Assembly (NCBI GenBank): GCA_905234775.1
Contig: CAJOJC010000004.1
Location: forward strand, 37,000 to 72,298
Length of the DNA: 35,299 bases
Source: an uncultured Bacteroidales bacterium
GTDB taxonomy: Bacteria; Bacteroidota; Bacteroidia; Bacteroidales; UBA932
Direction: 5' to 3'
Position 1 is the first letter of the stretch, and every line of letters begins with the position of its first letter. Below the pieces are notes generated by a model. It had not been told where the DNA came from. It searched no databases and saw only the letters and a program-made list of their open reading frames with translations. Position numbers and translations under genes: made by a program. This document shows positions 8,367-17,553 of the stretch, in pieces.

Positions 8367-9455
8367 CTATTTCTTCATATGTCTCTTGATGTGCGGGATG
8401 AGCCACTCTGCGTAGCGCATCATGCCGAGGTCGGTGAAGTGTGTGTTCTCCACGAAGGCTTCATTGTCGTCGCCGACCATATCGTCTGACTTGAGATACC
8501 AAATCTTCTTCTCGCCTTGCTTCTTGAGTTTCTTGAACAGAGCCCTCTGAGCAGCATTCTTTTTGTCGACTTCGTTCCGGATGAAGCTGTCCCACTCATA
8601 GTGTGCGAAGTGAGGGTCCTCCAAGAAGAGGATAGGGACATCGGGATGTGCGTCGCGAACTATCCTGAAGAATTTCTCGCCCTCTTCTCCTGCAATCAGA
8701 TAGTCCCAGGCATTGGGGACGTAGTCGAACACAATCAAAGCGGGATCTTTGACAGAAGCGATAAGCTCCGCAATTTCGTAGTCCAGCAGCGCGTTTCCGC
8801 TGAAGCCAAGGTTGATCACCTCGCGGTTCAAACGGCGGGAAATGATGCTGGTGTGGCACATTCCAGGCCTGTTGGCGCAGCCGCCCTGAAGGATCGATGT
8901 TCCATACATTACGATCGGCCTTTCATGCTGGGGGCTGTCGACCTTTGGAGGCTCGACCGTAGCGGTAGAATCAACTCCGATCTCGAGCGAGGTAACCCCG
9001 TCGTACAGAGGCAGATAGAGCATATATTCGCGCCACTCCGGGGTCATGTTGCCGACGATTTTGTCGGTGGTGGTCCGGTCGTGGATCGCAGATTTCCCAG
9101 CGCCCATGAAGCGCCAGCCGTTCTTCTCCGTCAGAGTATAAAGGTCAACGCCGCGCGTACCGATCAGGGTCTGATGGTTCATCTGGTTGCCGAACTTCGC
9201 GGTCCAGCGACACCATATCGCCGTGCTGTTTGAGCGAAAGCGGATGTACAGACCCGCGCTATTGCGGCCGAGATACCAGACGGCATCGCGCGAGCGGCCT
9301 TCGAACTCGGCCGGGAGGCGCTCATAGCGCTCTTTGGTGTCTTCGCGGGCCTTGCCATAGAGGGGCAGCTCGTCCGCATTGGTCCAAACCTGGGCCATGG
9401 CCGTAGAGGCCAGCAAAAGCAGCGCTGCGGCTGCGATAAGTCTACTTGAATTCAT
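8367..9455 (-). CDS. SGNH/GDSL-type esterase with N-terminal GxDLY domain
   Basis: This 362-residue secreted protein (signal peptide ending near ASTAMA) has an N-terminal beta-sandwich carrying the signature RGVDLY (residues 101-106), as in GxDLY domains. A C-terminal SGNH hydrolase domain begins near residue 178. Catalytic blocks are YGTSILQGG (Ser187), GFSGNALL (Asn221), DYVPNAWD (Asn248) and NTHFTDLG (His339). The acidic residue three positions before the His is Glu336 rather than the usual Asp. Family members remove O-acyl groups from carbohydrates. The start overlaps the end of the CE2-type gene by 14 bp, so the two esterases are made together. It is the last gene of the oxidoreductase-esterase unit and converges on the RAYT. 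Exact substrate unknown. Confidence 0.88.
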   Translation of the reverse strand: MNSSRLIAAAALLLLASTAMAQVWTNADELPLYGKAREDTKERYERLPAEFEGRSRDAVWYLGRNSAGLYIRFRSNSTAIWCRWTAKFGNQMNHQTLIGTRGVDLYTLTEKNGWRFMGAGKSAIHDRTTTDKIVGNMTPEWREYMLYLPLYDGVTSLEIGVDSTATVEPPKVDSPQHERPIVMYGTSILQGGCANRPGMCHTSIISRRLNREVINLGFSGNALLDYEIAELIASVKDPALIVFDYVPNAWDYLIAGEEGEKFFRIVRDAHPDVPILFLEDPHFAHYEWDSFIRNEVDKKNAAQRALFKKLKKQGEKKIWYLKSDDMVGDDNEAFVENTHFTDLGMMRYAEWLIPHIKRHMKK

Positions 9456-10530
9456 ATGCGTTCAGCGGGAGATCCCAATCCATGAGTGACGAAATAAACG
9501 GGGCGACAACGCTCGCAATTTTACGGTTGCCGCTGAAATTCGGGTGCCACGCGGCCCCAAGGTCGATGTCGTCTTCCCGGAAGGTACCCTTCATGATGGG
9601 CACGACCTGGATGTTCGAGAGCCCGCTGCGCTTCACGGCCTCGTAGACATAATCGTCCATAAGTTCGTCACAAGCCGAGGCCATGCAGATGATAGGGACG
9701 TCCGGGCCATGGAACTCGCGCACCTTCTCGAGGAGCTTTTTGTAACCCTGACACCAGAGCCAGAGAGCGGGCTGCTTACCCTCGGAGAAGTCGTTGGTCC
9801 CAAGGTAGATGACGACCAGGTCCGGCTTGTAGGTCGGGGTCCAAGGGTCCGTCTTCAGCTCATCGAAGGTCTGGGCATAGCGGACTACCATATTCTGGGT
9901 CTTGTCGTAGTCGCCGTAGTTGCGGACGACCCCACGGCCGCTGTGGCTGATATGAACCGTCTCGGCATTGAACAGGCGGCCCAGGATATCGGCATACGTG
10001 CGGGCCGGATTTTCCTCAGCCACGACGAACGGGCCGTCGTGGTGCAGGGCCTCAATCCCATAACCACAGGTATAGGAGTCGCCTATAAACTCGATCAGGC
10101 GGGGACGCGGCTCGGGGGCCTGCTTGAACTGACCGTCTGTATAAAGATTCTGGACGGCAAAGGCGCCAAACTCCCCTTCGTTTCGCTTCTGGAGGATAAT
10201 TACATGATCGGCCGCCTTCTTCGCAGTGAAGAGAGTGATAAGGGTGTCGGAATTGATCTTCAGGACCTTATCTTCGATGGGGCCCTGCTCCGAGTCGATC
10301 CAGAGGTTGAAATATGCGGGTTTGTCTACCGAGCAGGCCAGTTTCAGGGTCTTTCCTTTGAAGGCCACCCTGAAGGAAGTCGCGCTCCAATCGAACCAGA
10401 CGGATCCATCTTCCTGGACCTCGGTTCGTCCGATATAGGAAATCTTGCTGTCAGAGCCCTTGATAGTTTCGGCTCCGCAAATAGTGCAGGCGAGCAGCAG
10501 CGCCGCTGCAATTAATGTGGTTCGTTTCAT
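9442..10530 (-). CDS. Carbohydrate esterase family 2-like acetylesterase
   Basis: The start chosen is MKRTTLIAAALLL at 10530, directly before a good signal peptide. The open frame reaches 10560 but the extra ten residues do not resemble an export signal. The 362-residue protein has the CE2 plan: N-terminal jelly-roll (about 22-140) and SGNH hydrolase domain (about 144-355). Visible catalytic elements are EFIGDSYTCGYG (Ser152), HSGRG, YLGTND (Asn246) and AAWHPN (His329). The residue two before the His, often Asp in SGNH enzymes, is Ala, which suits the Ser-His dyad reported for some CE2 members. The expected reaction is removal of acetyl esters from sugars in the periplasm or outside the cell. 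It lies 30 bp after the oxidoreductase gene and overlaps the next esterase. Confidence 0.88.
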   Translation of the reverse strand: MKRTTLIAAALLLACTICGAETIKGSDSKISYIGRTEVQEDGSVWFDWSATSFRVAFKGKTLKLACSVDKPAYFNLWIDSEQGPIEDKVLKINSDTLITLFTAKKAADHVIILQKRNEGEFGAFAVQNLYTDGQFKQAPEPRPRLIEFIGDSYTCGYGIEALHHDGPFVVAEENPARTYADILGRLFNAETVHISHSGRGVVRNYGDYDKTQNMVVRYAQTFDELKTDPWTPTYKPDLVVIYLGTNDFSEGKQPALWLWCQGYKKLLEKVREFHGPDVPIICMASACDELMDDYVYEAVKRSGLSNIQVVPIMKGTFREDDIDLGAAWHPNFSGNRKIASVVAPFISSLMDWDLPLNAYEFK

Positions 10531-10560
10531 AACTACAAATTTATCAAAAAAGGGGCGCAA

Positions 10561-12349
10561 CTACTTCACCAGGTTACCGCTGAAATCCACCGGTTTCTCG
10601 AAGGGATCGAGGTAGCGGTCAAGGAGGATTGCGGCCTCAAGGCGGGTGATCGGGGTATCGGAACCAGCGGGGACGTCGACCTGAGCGCCAAGTCCGGCGA
10701 GCAGTTCGTAGAATTCGCCGACCGTGACGGGGTCGTCTGAATCGACCACGACAAGGTCGTAGTACTCTCCCATATCGAGCTCGTTCCATTTCAAAGGATC
10801 GCCCGCGCGGAACCAGGACTCGTTCGCCCAGCCCACATTGCGGCCGATACCGCGCAGAATGCCCGTGCAGCCTATGCGCTGAATAGCCTCGAAGCCCTCT
10901 TCGCCCGGCTTCAGATCGAGCCATGGCTGGAGGTAGGCGCCGGCGGCGAGCAGCGCTTTCTGGACCGAACGGACGTCGACCTCGCGAACCGCGCACCCGC
11001 GCCCCACAGAAAGCGCAGCCAGCACGCCGGCCGTCTGGCCGATCTCCACCACCACCGGTTGAAGCCTGGTGGAACCGTTAATCAAATTGGTCACGCTTAT
11101 CGACTTCTCCGCCACGATCAGGTCTTCGACCTCGAGCGGGACGAGAGTTCCGAGCGGCAGAGTGAACGACGGGATGGGCGCGAAATGCAGGCGCGGGAGC
11201 GCGTCCCAACCGGGATATGCATAGTGATGATGGTCCACCGGGTAATCGCCCACGCAGACGCCCGTGCGGTAAGCGTTGGTAGAATAGCGGTCGCGCGCCT
11301 CGTCCAGAGTGAACAGATGTTCGCCCTCGATACGGCGGCTCTCGCGATAGTACGGGAACAGCGCGAGCCCATCCTCCGACGGATATTCGTCTGCCAGCCC
11401 GAGATTCTTCATCCCAAGGCTAGTCTGGAGGAAATACAGGAACCCGAGCGTGCGCTGCTTCGCGACTGCGATAACGGAATCCCTCTGCTCGCGCGTCATA
11501 TCTATAATATTGGCGTAGAAGTCGTTCGCTTCCACGGGCCAGTTTATCATCATCTCCCCGCCGGGCAGCAGGCCGTAGGAGAGCATCATCTCCGGCGACC
11601 ACAGCGGCTGCCCCTTCGAGATTGATTCGTCGTTGAGCGGGTTCTTGCAGCTGTTGATGTACTTCCGCTGGTCGTAGCCCTCGGGCATGGGGATGGTCAT
11701 GTCCGCGTCCGGGCCGTAGTCCTTGATCGTCATGACCATGGTCATGTCCTGGACGATATCGTTGCCTTCTTCGAGGGCCATCTCCTCGCCTGTGTACGAG
11801 CGCGGGTCGAAGCCGATATGGTACGCGACTCCGCAGGCCTTGGCTACGTCTCCGAGCTCGGTACCGTCGATCAGGATCTTGCAGCGCACGGTCTTCCCCC
11901 TGCCTGCCGCGTCCTCGAAGCGAACGTCCCAGCCCTTTTCGAGCTTCTTCGCCTCCACAAAGCGCAGGCCCTTCTCCACCTTCAGATTCTTCTCGGCCGC
12001 GGAGAGGTCTTCGAGGATCTGTTCGCCGACCTTAGGCTCGAACTGGATATGGCTGACCCATCCGGTCTTAAGGTTTTCGTAGCCGCCGTAATGTTCGGCC
12101 ACGGCATCCGTGAACTCGCGGAACAAGCCGCCGCGCAGGCGGTAGTTACCGTCGATGGCCGAGACTCCGGCGGAAGTGAGCATACCGCCGAGCCAGGGCC
12201 TCGACTATGAGGGTGTTCACCCCGCCCCTGGCGGCCTGAATTCCGGCCGCAGTTCCGGAGGCGCCGCCGCCCACTACCAACACATCTACGTTTTGGGTGC
12301 AAGACATCGCGAAAGCGATTGCTGCAATAAGAAGAAGGTTATGTTTCAT
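10561..12349 (-). pseudogene. FAD-dependent oxidoreductase lipoprotein, split by a frameshift near 12200
   Basis: Two frames together make one protein of about 595 residues. The first (from 12349) has a lipoprotein-like signal (AMSC, Cys17) and the dinucleotide-binding motif VVGGGASGTAAG, ending about VEA. The second (from around 12198) continues with WLGGMLTSAGVSAIDGN and runs to the stop at 10561. The join reads as one gene if one base is removed from the CCC run on the minus strand (or two bases added). The family (FAD_oxidored type, PF12831-like) is common in Bacteroidota glycan loci, and its substrate is generally unknown. LKTGWVSHIQFEP and an FAD-domain end (STRLQPVVVEIGQTAGVLAAL) are clear. 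It heads the unit with the two esterases. Either a real pseudogene or a sequence error; the downstream part shows no decay. Confidence 0.85.
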
Positions 12350-12368
12350 TGGTTAATAAGTTTCAGGT

Positions 12369-12376
12369 CAAAGTTA
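12369..12376 (-). promoter_or_regulatory. -7 box of the oxidoreductase-esterase unit
   Basis: The minus strand reads TAACTTTG, an exact match to TAnnTTTG, 19 bp upstream of the ATG at 12349. It begins just after the U-tract of the preceding terminator, so one transcript ends where the next begins. Confidence 0.5.
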
Positions 12377-12378
12377 AC

Positions 12379-12411
12379 AAAAAAAAAGAGGGTGACCCAA
12401 AGGCCACCCTC
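12379..12411 (-). terminator. Rho-independent terminator after the 1189-residue surface protein
   Basis: On the minus strand the perfect stem GAGGGTG / CACCCTC (12388-12411, 10-nt loop) is followed by nine T residues (12379-12387). It begins 22 bp after the stop codon at 12434, separating the susC-led transcript from the oxidoreductase unit. Confidence 0.9.
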
Positions 12412-12433
12412 AATTTTTGGGAGATATCAAGAA

Positions 12434-15400
12434 TTAGTACTTGAACTCGAGGAGAGCAACACCGGCGCTCTTCAGACCGACACCGAAGTAAATCTTGGCG
12501 CCGACCTTGAGAACTACGAGGTTACCGCAAGCATTTCCGGAAGCGGTGCCGGTAGCGAGATCGTAGGTGCAGATAGCCTTTGCTCCAACGAGATCCTTCT
12601 CAGGATCGCCGGTAGGCAGTGCATATACGCGCAGGGTTGCACCGAAGGAGTTACCTCCGTTGTAGCCGAGCATCTCGATGAGAGCCATATACTGCTTTCC
12701 ACCAGCGGTGAAGAAGTTGGCTCCACGGGTCATCCTCCTGTTGACATCAGCGTTGAGGTCGCCGAGGGTGATGGTAGCTGCGGTTGCGTTCTCTGCTCCG
12801 TCGGTCAGGATCATATCGTCCTTACCGCCTTCGAGCTGGAAGTAATACTTGCCGTCTGCGAAAGGAACCATCTCAGCCATGTTGGCGTTCGAAGGCATTC
12901 CCTTGATGGTAACGATGGAAGTAGGAGCGGTAAGAACCTCTGCGCCCGGCTTGAAGGTCAGGTAGCGGCCGTTGTCGGCGGAACCAGTCTTGTAGTCAAC
13001 TGCGTAGACGGTCATGTTGTCCTTGGTTCCAACTACGGTGATCTTGTCGCCGAGACGATACTGATCCTCACCAGGCATATTGACAAGAGTTGTAAGGTTG
13101 GCACCATCATAGGTGAATACCTTGAACTTCTTGGCAGTGTTGAGGGCCATAGTGCTGAGAACCACGGTACCATCGGAAAGGGTGGCAGCGCCGCAGAGGC
13201 CCGGCCAGTGACCTTCGGTATCCTCGAGAACCTGATCCTTCTGGAGAGATCCGTCTGCGAGAGAGAGGGTGTAGATGTGGCCGGATGTTGCAGGCAGATA
13301 CATTGCGTTCTGGTTGATTGCAATGTTGCGGACATTTGCGATGTCGACATCTGCATTCCAGGCCTCATCGTCGATGTGCTTCCAGATGAGAGCGATCTCA
13401 GGATCCCTTGCGGGAGCGGTGGTAGGAGCGTTGAAAGCGATGCTTGAAGGCTTAATTGTAACACCTGCGAAGAGGTAGTCAGCCATTGTGTAGACGCTGG
13501 AAACAGCCTTGGTCACTGCAGGGCCATAGATGTTGTCGTCGTTGACGCCGTCGCCGAGGATGAGAGCTCCCTTGTAGGCGTTGAAGTCGCTGTAGAGCTG
13601 GATAGCCTCGCCTGCGACACTGAACTCGTTACCGGTGAGGGTTGCATAGGTGCGATCCATTACGCGGATAACCCACTCTTTCTTTCCAAGTCCGTTGAAG
13701 ACGTTGCCGCTCCAAAGAACATCTGCGTCGTGGGTCTGGTTCGGGCAGTAGCAGCCTTCAGGATCAGCATCGAAGGTACAGTTGAGAACCTGGATGTTGC
13801 TTGCCTGAGAGATCCAGAGCATCGACATCGAGCTCTTGAAGTCTGCATTTGCGAGAGTAGCGTCGAGATGGACGTTGTTGAGGACTACATTGCTTGCGCC
13901 GGCCTCGACACGTGCGAGGTAGTTGTGGCCCCAGTTGTAACCATCAGAAGCATCTGCAACAGTAAGAACGTTGTTGGTAACGCCTTCCTTGGTCTTGAGG
14001 GTGAGATCCTGGAGAACGACGGAACCGGCGATTTCGATGTTACCGTTGATGATAACCTTGTCGCGGGATGCGCCAGGAGCGCCCTTGATAGTGACGGACT
14101 TGCCGGCAGGGATCTTGATGTTGTCATCGATCTCGCCTTCAGCAACCTCGATCACTGCGCCGTTTGTGGCGGCTGAGAGAGCTGCGGAAACGGTAGGATA
14201 CTTGATAACGCCGAGAGTCACGATACCACTGCCGCCCTTGACTGCAGGATAAACGGACTTCTCACCAGCTGCATCGTGGACACCACCTTCGCCGATCTGG
14301 GTCTTACCGGTGTAGAGGCGGACGACCTTATCGGAATAGGTATTGGAATCCTCGGAAGTAAGCTTGCAGTCAGCATCGCAAACAATAGCAGGGGTAACGG
14401 TAGGTCCGACAACATAGAGGTTGAAAACGTTTTCTGCGGTGTCAATCAAGTTGTTTGTGAGGGTGACATCGACAGTAGCGTAAAGCCTACCCATGTAGGA
14501 CTTGTATGCGTTGGCGAGTGTGTTATGATCGATGGTATACTTACCTGCTCCGTAAAGCTGGAAACCACGGCATCCGCCGAAGTCTGCGTGGCAGTTAGTA
14601 ATGTTGATGACAGAACCAGCCTTAGATCCCTTGTCGAAGATCATGGTAGGAGTTGTTGCGGTATAGGCAGGATCTGTACCGTCGAAGGTAACGTTGTTGA
14701 TGTTGATTACGTTGTCGCCGTCGTAGATAGCGATACCGGTTCCATAAGTAGGGTTGAGGTTATCAAGTATACCTGTTCCGTCAGGACGGATAACCAGATC
14801 CTGGATAGTGGTCGGGAGACCACCAGGAATGGTAAGACCCTTAATGACAACCTTGGAAGGATCTGCAGCGGGAACGCCGTAGAAACGAGGCTTGATCACG
14901 AGTGATTTGATAGCTTCGTTAGCAGGGAGAACGATACGATCGAGTTCGGCATCCTGAGAGATAATAATCTGAACTGATCCGTCTGTTCCGATGTTCTGGC
15001 CATCAGCGGTAGCGGTGGCAAGGGCTGCTGCTGCATCTGCCCATGTTGAATAGCCTTTCTGGTTGTTCAGGAAGAAGGTTGTACAACCATCCTGGGTAAC
15101 AGCGAGGTTCTGTACGATGTTTCCTTCAGGGTCCTTCACGATTACGTGGCCAGTACGAGCCTTGCAGGAAGGAGTAACTGCGACCTTGACGGTGACCTCA
15201 TACTCTTCGGTTGCTTTGGTTCCCTCGAAGGTGAGCCAAGGTACGTCGGAGGAGAAGGTAACACGGACGTTGGAAGCGACTTTCATATTGAAGCTGTCGC
15301 TCCAGAAGTAAGCAGTACGGGCGAAGGTTGTTGAAACCTCGAGTTCCTGGCCAACGATGTTGATGGTCTTTACAGAAACTCTGCCGTCTCCGCGGTCTGC

Positions 15401-16003
15401 CATCACTACGATGCTGTTCTCGGTAAGAACTGCAGGAGCGGTGATGAGGATCTCAGGAGAGTTCTCGCTGACTTTTGCGGTGTAATTTCCACCGGCAACG
15501 ACATGCAGCTTAGTCTCAGGAGTTGCACCGTTTACACGATAAGGGATTGCTGTTGTAGCAGAAGCCTTGAGGACTGCATCTTCGGTGAGGAGTTCGAGAC
15601 CGAAATCCACTGCGAGAGGCAGTACGAAGGTTGTTCCATCTACGAGCTTGATGATGACGGTGTCGCCGTCCACCTCAACGCTGGAGAAGAAGGAATCGCC
15701 GTCTGCACCATCCTTACCGGGAGCGCCATCCTGTCCGTTGGTACCGTTGGTACCGTTTGTTCCGTTGTACAGAACAAGGACATCGTTGTTGCTGAGGGTG
15801 ATGGTCCATCCTGTAGCAGTCTGAGCGACTGACTGGATAACTGCACCAGCCTGGAGTTTCTCGATAGCGGCTTTGTTGGCTGCTACCTGAGTTTCGAGAG
15901 CAGAGACTCTGGAATTGAGGTCATTGACCGCAGTCTGAATCTCCTTGGTACAACCCACCATAAGGAGAGCCGCGCCAAAAATAGCTAACAAAATCTTTTT
16001 CAT
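12434..16003 (-). CDS. Large modular surface lipoprotein: coiled coil, collagen-like, BACON, beta-helix, propeller
   Basis: The 1189 residues start with a lipoprotein signal (MVGC, Cys18). A heptad-like coiled coil follows (about 20-52). A short beta segment leads to a collagen-like Gly-X-Y run (residues 81-103, GTN repeated three times, then GQD GAP GKD GAD), as in PL29-N/DUF4988-type stalks. A BACON-like domain is at about 218-306 (SSDVPWLTFEG, AVTQDG). A long parallel beta-helix with repeated N-rich turns (VININNVTFDG, SVINITNCHADFGG) runs from about 310 to 870. The last 300 residues resemble the propeller-like domains of neighbouring lipoproteins. It probably binds, and perhaps cleaves, glycan at the surface; beta-helices occur in polysaccharide lyases, but I see no firm catalytic residues. 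It is the last gene of the susC-led set, 109 bp after the GHL10 gene. Confidence 0.82.
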   Translation of the reverse strand: MKKILLAIFGAALLMVGCTKEIQTAVNDLNSRVSALETQVAANKAAIEKLQAGAVIQSVAQTATGWTITLSNNDVLVLYNGTNGTNGTNGQDGAPGKDGADGDSFFSSVEVDGDTVIIKLVDGTTFVLPLAVDFGLELLTEDAVLKASATTAIPYRVNGATPETKLHVVAGGNYTAKVSENSPEILITAPAVLTENSIVVMADRGDGRVSVKTINIVGQELEVSTTFARTAYFWSDSFNMKVASNVRVTFSSDVPWLTFEGTKATEEYEVTVKVAVTPSCKARTGHVIVKDPEGNIVQNLAVTQDGCTTFFLNNQKGYSTWADAAAALATATADGQNIGTDGSVQIIISQDAELDRIVLPANEAIKSLVIKPRFYGVPAADPSKVVIKGLTIPGGLPTTIQDLVIRPDGTGILDNLNPTYGTGIAIYDGDNVININNVTFDGTDPAYTATTPTMIFDKGSKAGSVINITNCHADFGGCRGFQLYGAGKYTIDHNTLANAYKSYMGRLYATVDVTLTNNLIDTAENVFNLYVVGPTVTPAIVCDADCKLTSEDSNTYSDKVVRLYTGKTQIGEGGVHDAAGEKSVYPAVKGGSGIVTLGVIKYPTVSAALSAATNGAVIEVAEGEIDDNIKIPAGKSVTIKGAPGASRDKVIINGNIEIAGSVVLQDLTLKTKEGVTNNVLTVADASDGYNWGHNYLARVEAGASNVVLNNVHLDATLANADFKSSMSMLWISQASNIQVLNCTFDADPEGCYCPNQTHDADVLWSGNVFNGLGKKEWVIRVMDRTYATLTGNEFSVAGEAIQLYSDFNAYKGALILGDGVNDDNIYGPAVTKAVSSVYTMADYLFAGVTIKPSSIAFNAPTTAPARDPEIALIWKHIDDEAWNADVDIANVRNIAINQNAMYLPATSGHIYTLSLADGSLQKDQVLEDTEGHWPGLCGAATLSDGTVVLSTMALNTAKKFKVFTYDGANLTTLVNMPGEDQYRLGDKITVVGTKDNMTVYAVDYKTGSADNGRYLTFKPGAEVLTAPTSIVTIKGMPSNANMAEMVPFADGKYYFQLEGGKDDMILTDGAENATAATITLGDLNADVNRRMTRGANFFTAGGKQYMALIEMLGYNGGNSFGATLRVYALPTGDPEKDLVGAKAICTYDLATGTASGNACGNLVVLKVGAKIYFGVGLKSAGVALLEFKY

Positions 16004-16060
16004 GAATTTTGGTTGGTTAAAAAAGTATTATAAGGTTGGTTTGAAATTTTCGTATCGGAT

Positions 16061-16069
16061 GTAAAGTTA
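16061..16069 (-). promoter_or_regulatory. Possible internal -7 box before the modular surface protein
   Basis: The minus strand reads TAACTTTAC, one mismatch from TAnnTTTG, 58 bp upstream of the ATG at 16003 in the only sizeable gap (109 bp) of the susC-led operon. The leader also holds AACCAACC just before the start. Weak candidate. Confidence 0.25.
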
Positions 16070-16112
16070 GTAAATTTTTTTAATCCTCGATGTAAAATAA
16101 TTAAATACAATA

Positions 16113-17552
16113 TCATTTGCCGAGGGCCTGATCGATACCGGCTTTAGCGTAGCGCCACTGATCTGCCTTCTTGAGGTGGATCATATCGAAGAGGAAATAA
16201 CCGTCGCAGGCGTCGTAACACGCTTTAACAGAATTCGTTATAGCGGCGTTCTCTTCGTCCTGAGAGTATTTGTCAGTGTCGTCCCAGTTGCCAACGTCCG
16301 GTCCTCCGGCCACTATCGGACATGCGGAACCTATTTTCTGCTTCGCCAGGCGGCAGAAGCCCTGCATAGTCCACTCGCTATTGCCGTATACTGCACCGGG
16401 GCTAGCATACGCACCTATGAGCATGTGGTCGCAGTGGTCTGCAAAACCGTAGTTCTTATAGTCCGCGGTAGCCCATGTGCTATAGTAGGCACTGGTATTG
16501 TATCCAGGGCTCGCCCAGTTCACACCGACATCGTAATATTGGCTGTACCAACCACCCACATAGACGCCGAACTTGATGTCGGGGTTCTGTTCGTGAGCTA
16601 TGTCGTGGGCCTTCTCTACGAAATCGTGGATAACCTTCGCGCGCCACTCAAGCCACTTCTTATAGTACTTGGGCAGCTTCGACGGCTGGGTGGAATAAGT
16701 AGTTCCCGCAGGGAGGATATCCGAGGGCCACTCGAGGGTGACGACTCCTATATAGTCCATGAACTGCGTCTTCGACTCGTTCGAAAAGTCGGTCTGAAGA
16801 CCAACGTAGCGGCAGCGGTCGAGGATGATTCCATCCAGGTCCTTGTACGAAGCGAGGTCCTTGATGAGCTGAAGGAGGTAAGCCTGCACGTCTGGATTGG
16901 CGGGATTAAAGAACAGTGTACTCTGCCCTGCATCAATCGCGTTCATGATCCCTGACTGAAGGTTGTAGCTGGTAGCCCAGCTCTTCTTCGACGCGTCGCG
17001 GTAGAGGATGCCCTGCTGGCCGAGACTGGTCTTATTTCCTCCGACCATGGTGTTGATGGCGGCATGGACACGAAGCCCGAGGGAATGTCCGGCCTCGATA
17101 AAGGCCTGGAGATAGTCCCAATCCGCGGTCCGCTCGAATTTCTTGTAGCCGCCGGTCGTCCATGCTCCCAGCCACTCGACCGGGGAGCCGACCGATGACG
17201 AGAAGAGGATGTCGCCCGTAGTCGGGCGCACGTCTACCACTACGTCTGTAAAGCCGGTGTCCTTCGCGAGCTGCAGGTCGCGCCTGATATTCTCCTTGGA
17301 GTTGGCGAAATCCGGGAAATTCGCGGCCGCGTCGATCCAGATGTAGAAGGGCTTGGTCGCGACGGGCTCCTGAGGGTCCACGGGACCCGTGTTCGTTGAG
17401 TCGTCGGGAGTCGGAGTGGGGTCCGGATCGGGAGTCGGATCAGGCAGCTGCCACTCAGGGGTCTTGAATCTCCCGCTGTCGTCGCCGCAGGCGGATACAC
17501 CCACGATCGCGACGGCAGCGAGAACAAATGCTGTAATTAGCGCTCTTTTCAT
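16113..17552 (-). CDS. GHL10-type (family 10-like) glycosidase lipoprotein
   Basis: The 479-residue protein has a lipoprotein signal (VSAC, Cys22), a Pro/Asp/Thr-rich linker (about 36-65) and a TIM-barrel domain from about residue 68. Segments FYIWIDAAANF, FTDVVVDVRPTTGD, LGLRVHAAINTMVGG and LDGIILDRCRYVGLQ follow the pattern of glycosyl-hydrolase-like 10 (DUF187) proteins, where the Asp-Arg-x-Arg-Tyr motif sits at the end of a barrel strand. Known relatives act on cell-wall or capsule-type glycans, and most Bacteroidota members are uncharacterised. It starts 1 bp after the DUF5018 gene ends and follows the susC-susD-DUF5018 set, the usual place for a surface endo-acting enzyme. Activity is inferred, not shown. 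Confidence 0.75.
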   Translation of the reverse strand: MKRALITAFVLAAVAIVGVSACGDDSGRFKTPEWQLPDPTPDPDPTPTPDDSTNTGPVDPQEPVATKPFYIWIDAAANFPDFANSKENIRRDLQLAKDTGFTDVVVDVRPTTGDILFSSSVGSPVEWLGAWTTGGYKKFERTADWDYLQAFIEAGHSLGLRVHAAINTMVGGNKTSLGQQGILYRDASKKSWATSYNLQSGIMNAIDAGQSTLFFNPANPDVQAYLLQLIKDLASYKDLDGIILDRCRYVGLQTDFSNESKTQFMDYIGVVTLEWPSDILPAGTTYSTQPSKLPKYYKKWLEWRAKVIHDFVEKAHDIAHEQNPDIKFGVYVGGWYSQYYDVGVNWASPGYNTSAYYSTWATADYKNYGFADHCDHMLIGAYASPGAVYGNSEWTMQGFCRLAKQKIGSACPIVAGGPDVGNWDDTDKYSQDEENAAITNSVKACYDACDGYFLFDMIHLKKADQWRYAKAGIDQALGK

Positions 17553-17553
17553 A

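Noticed and set aside
12155..13447. A 430-codon open frame on the plus strand
   Set aside because: It is antisense to the modular surface lipoprotein, spans the terminator and oxidoreductase promoter, and its translation resembles no protein.
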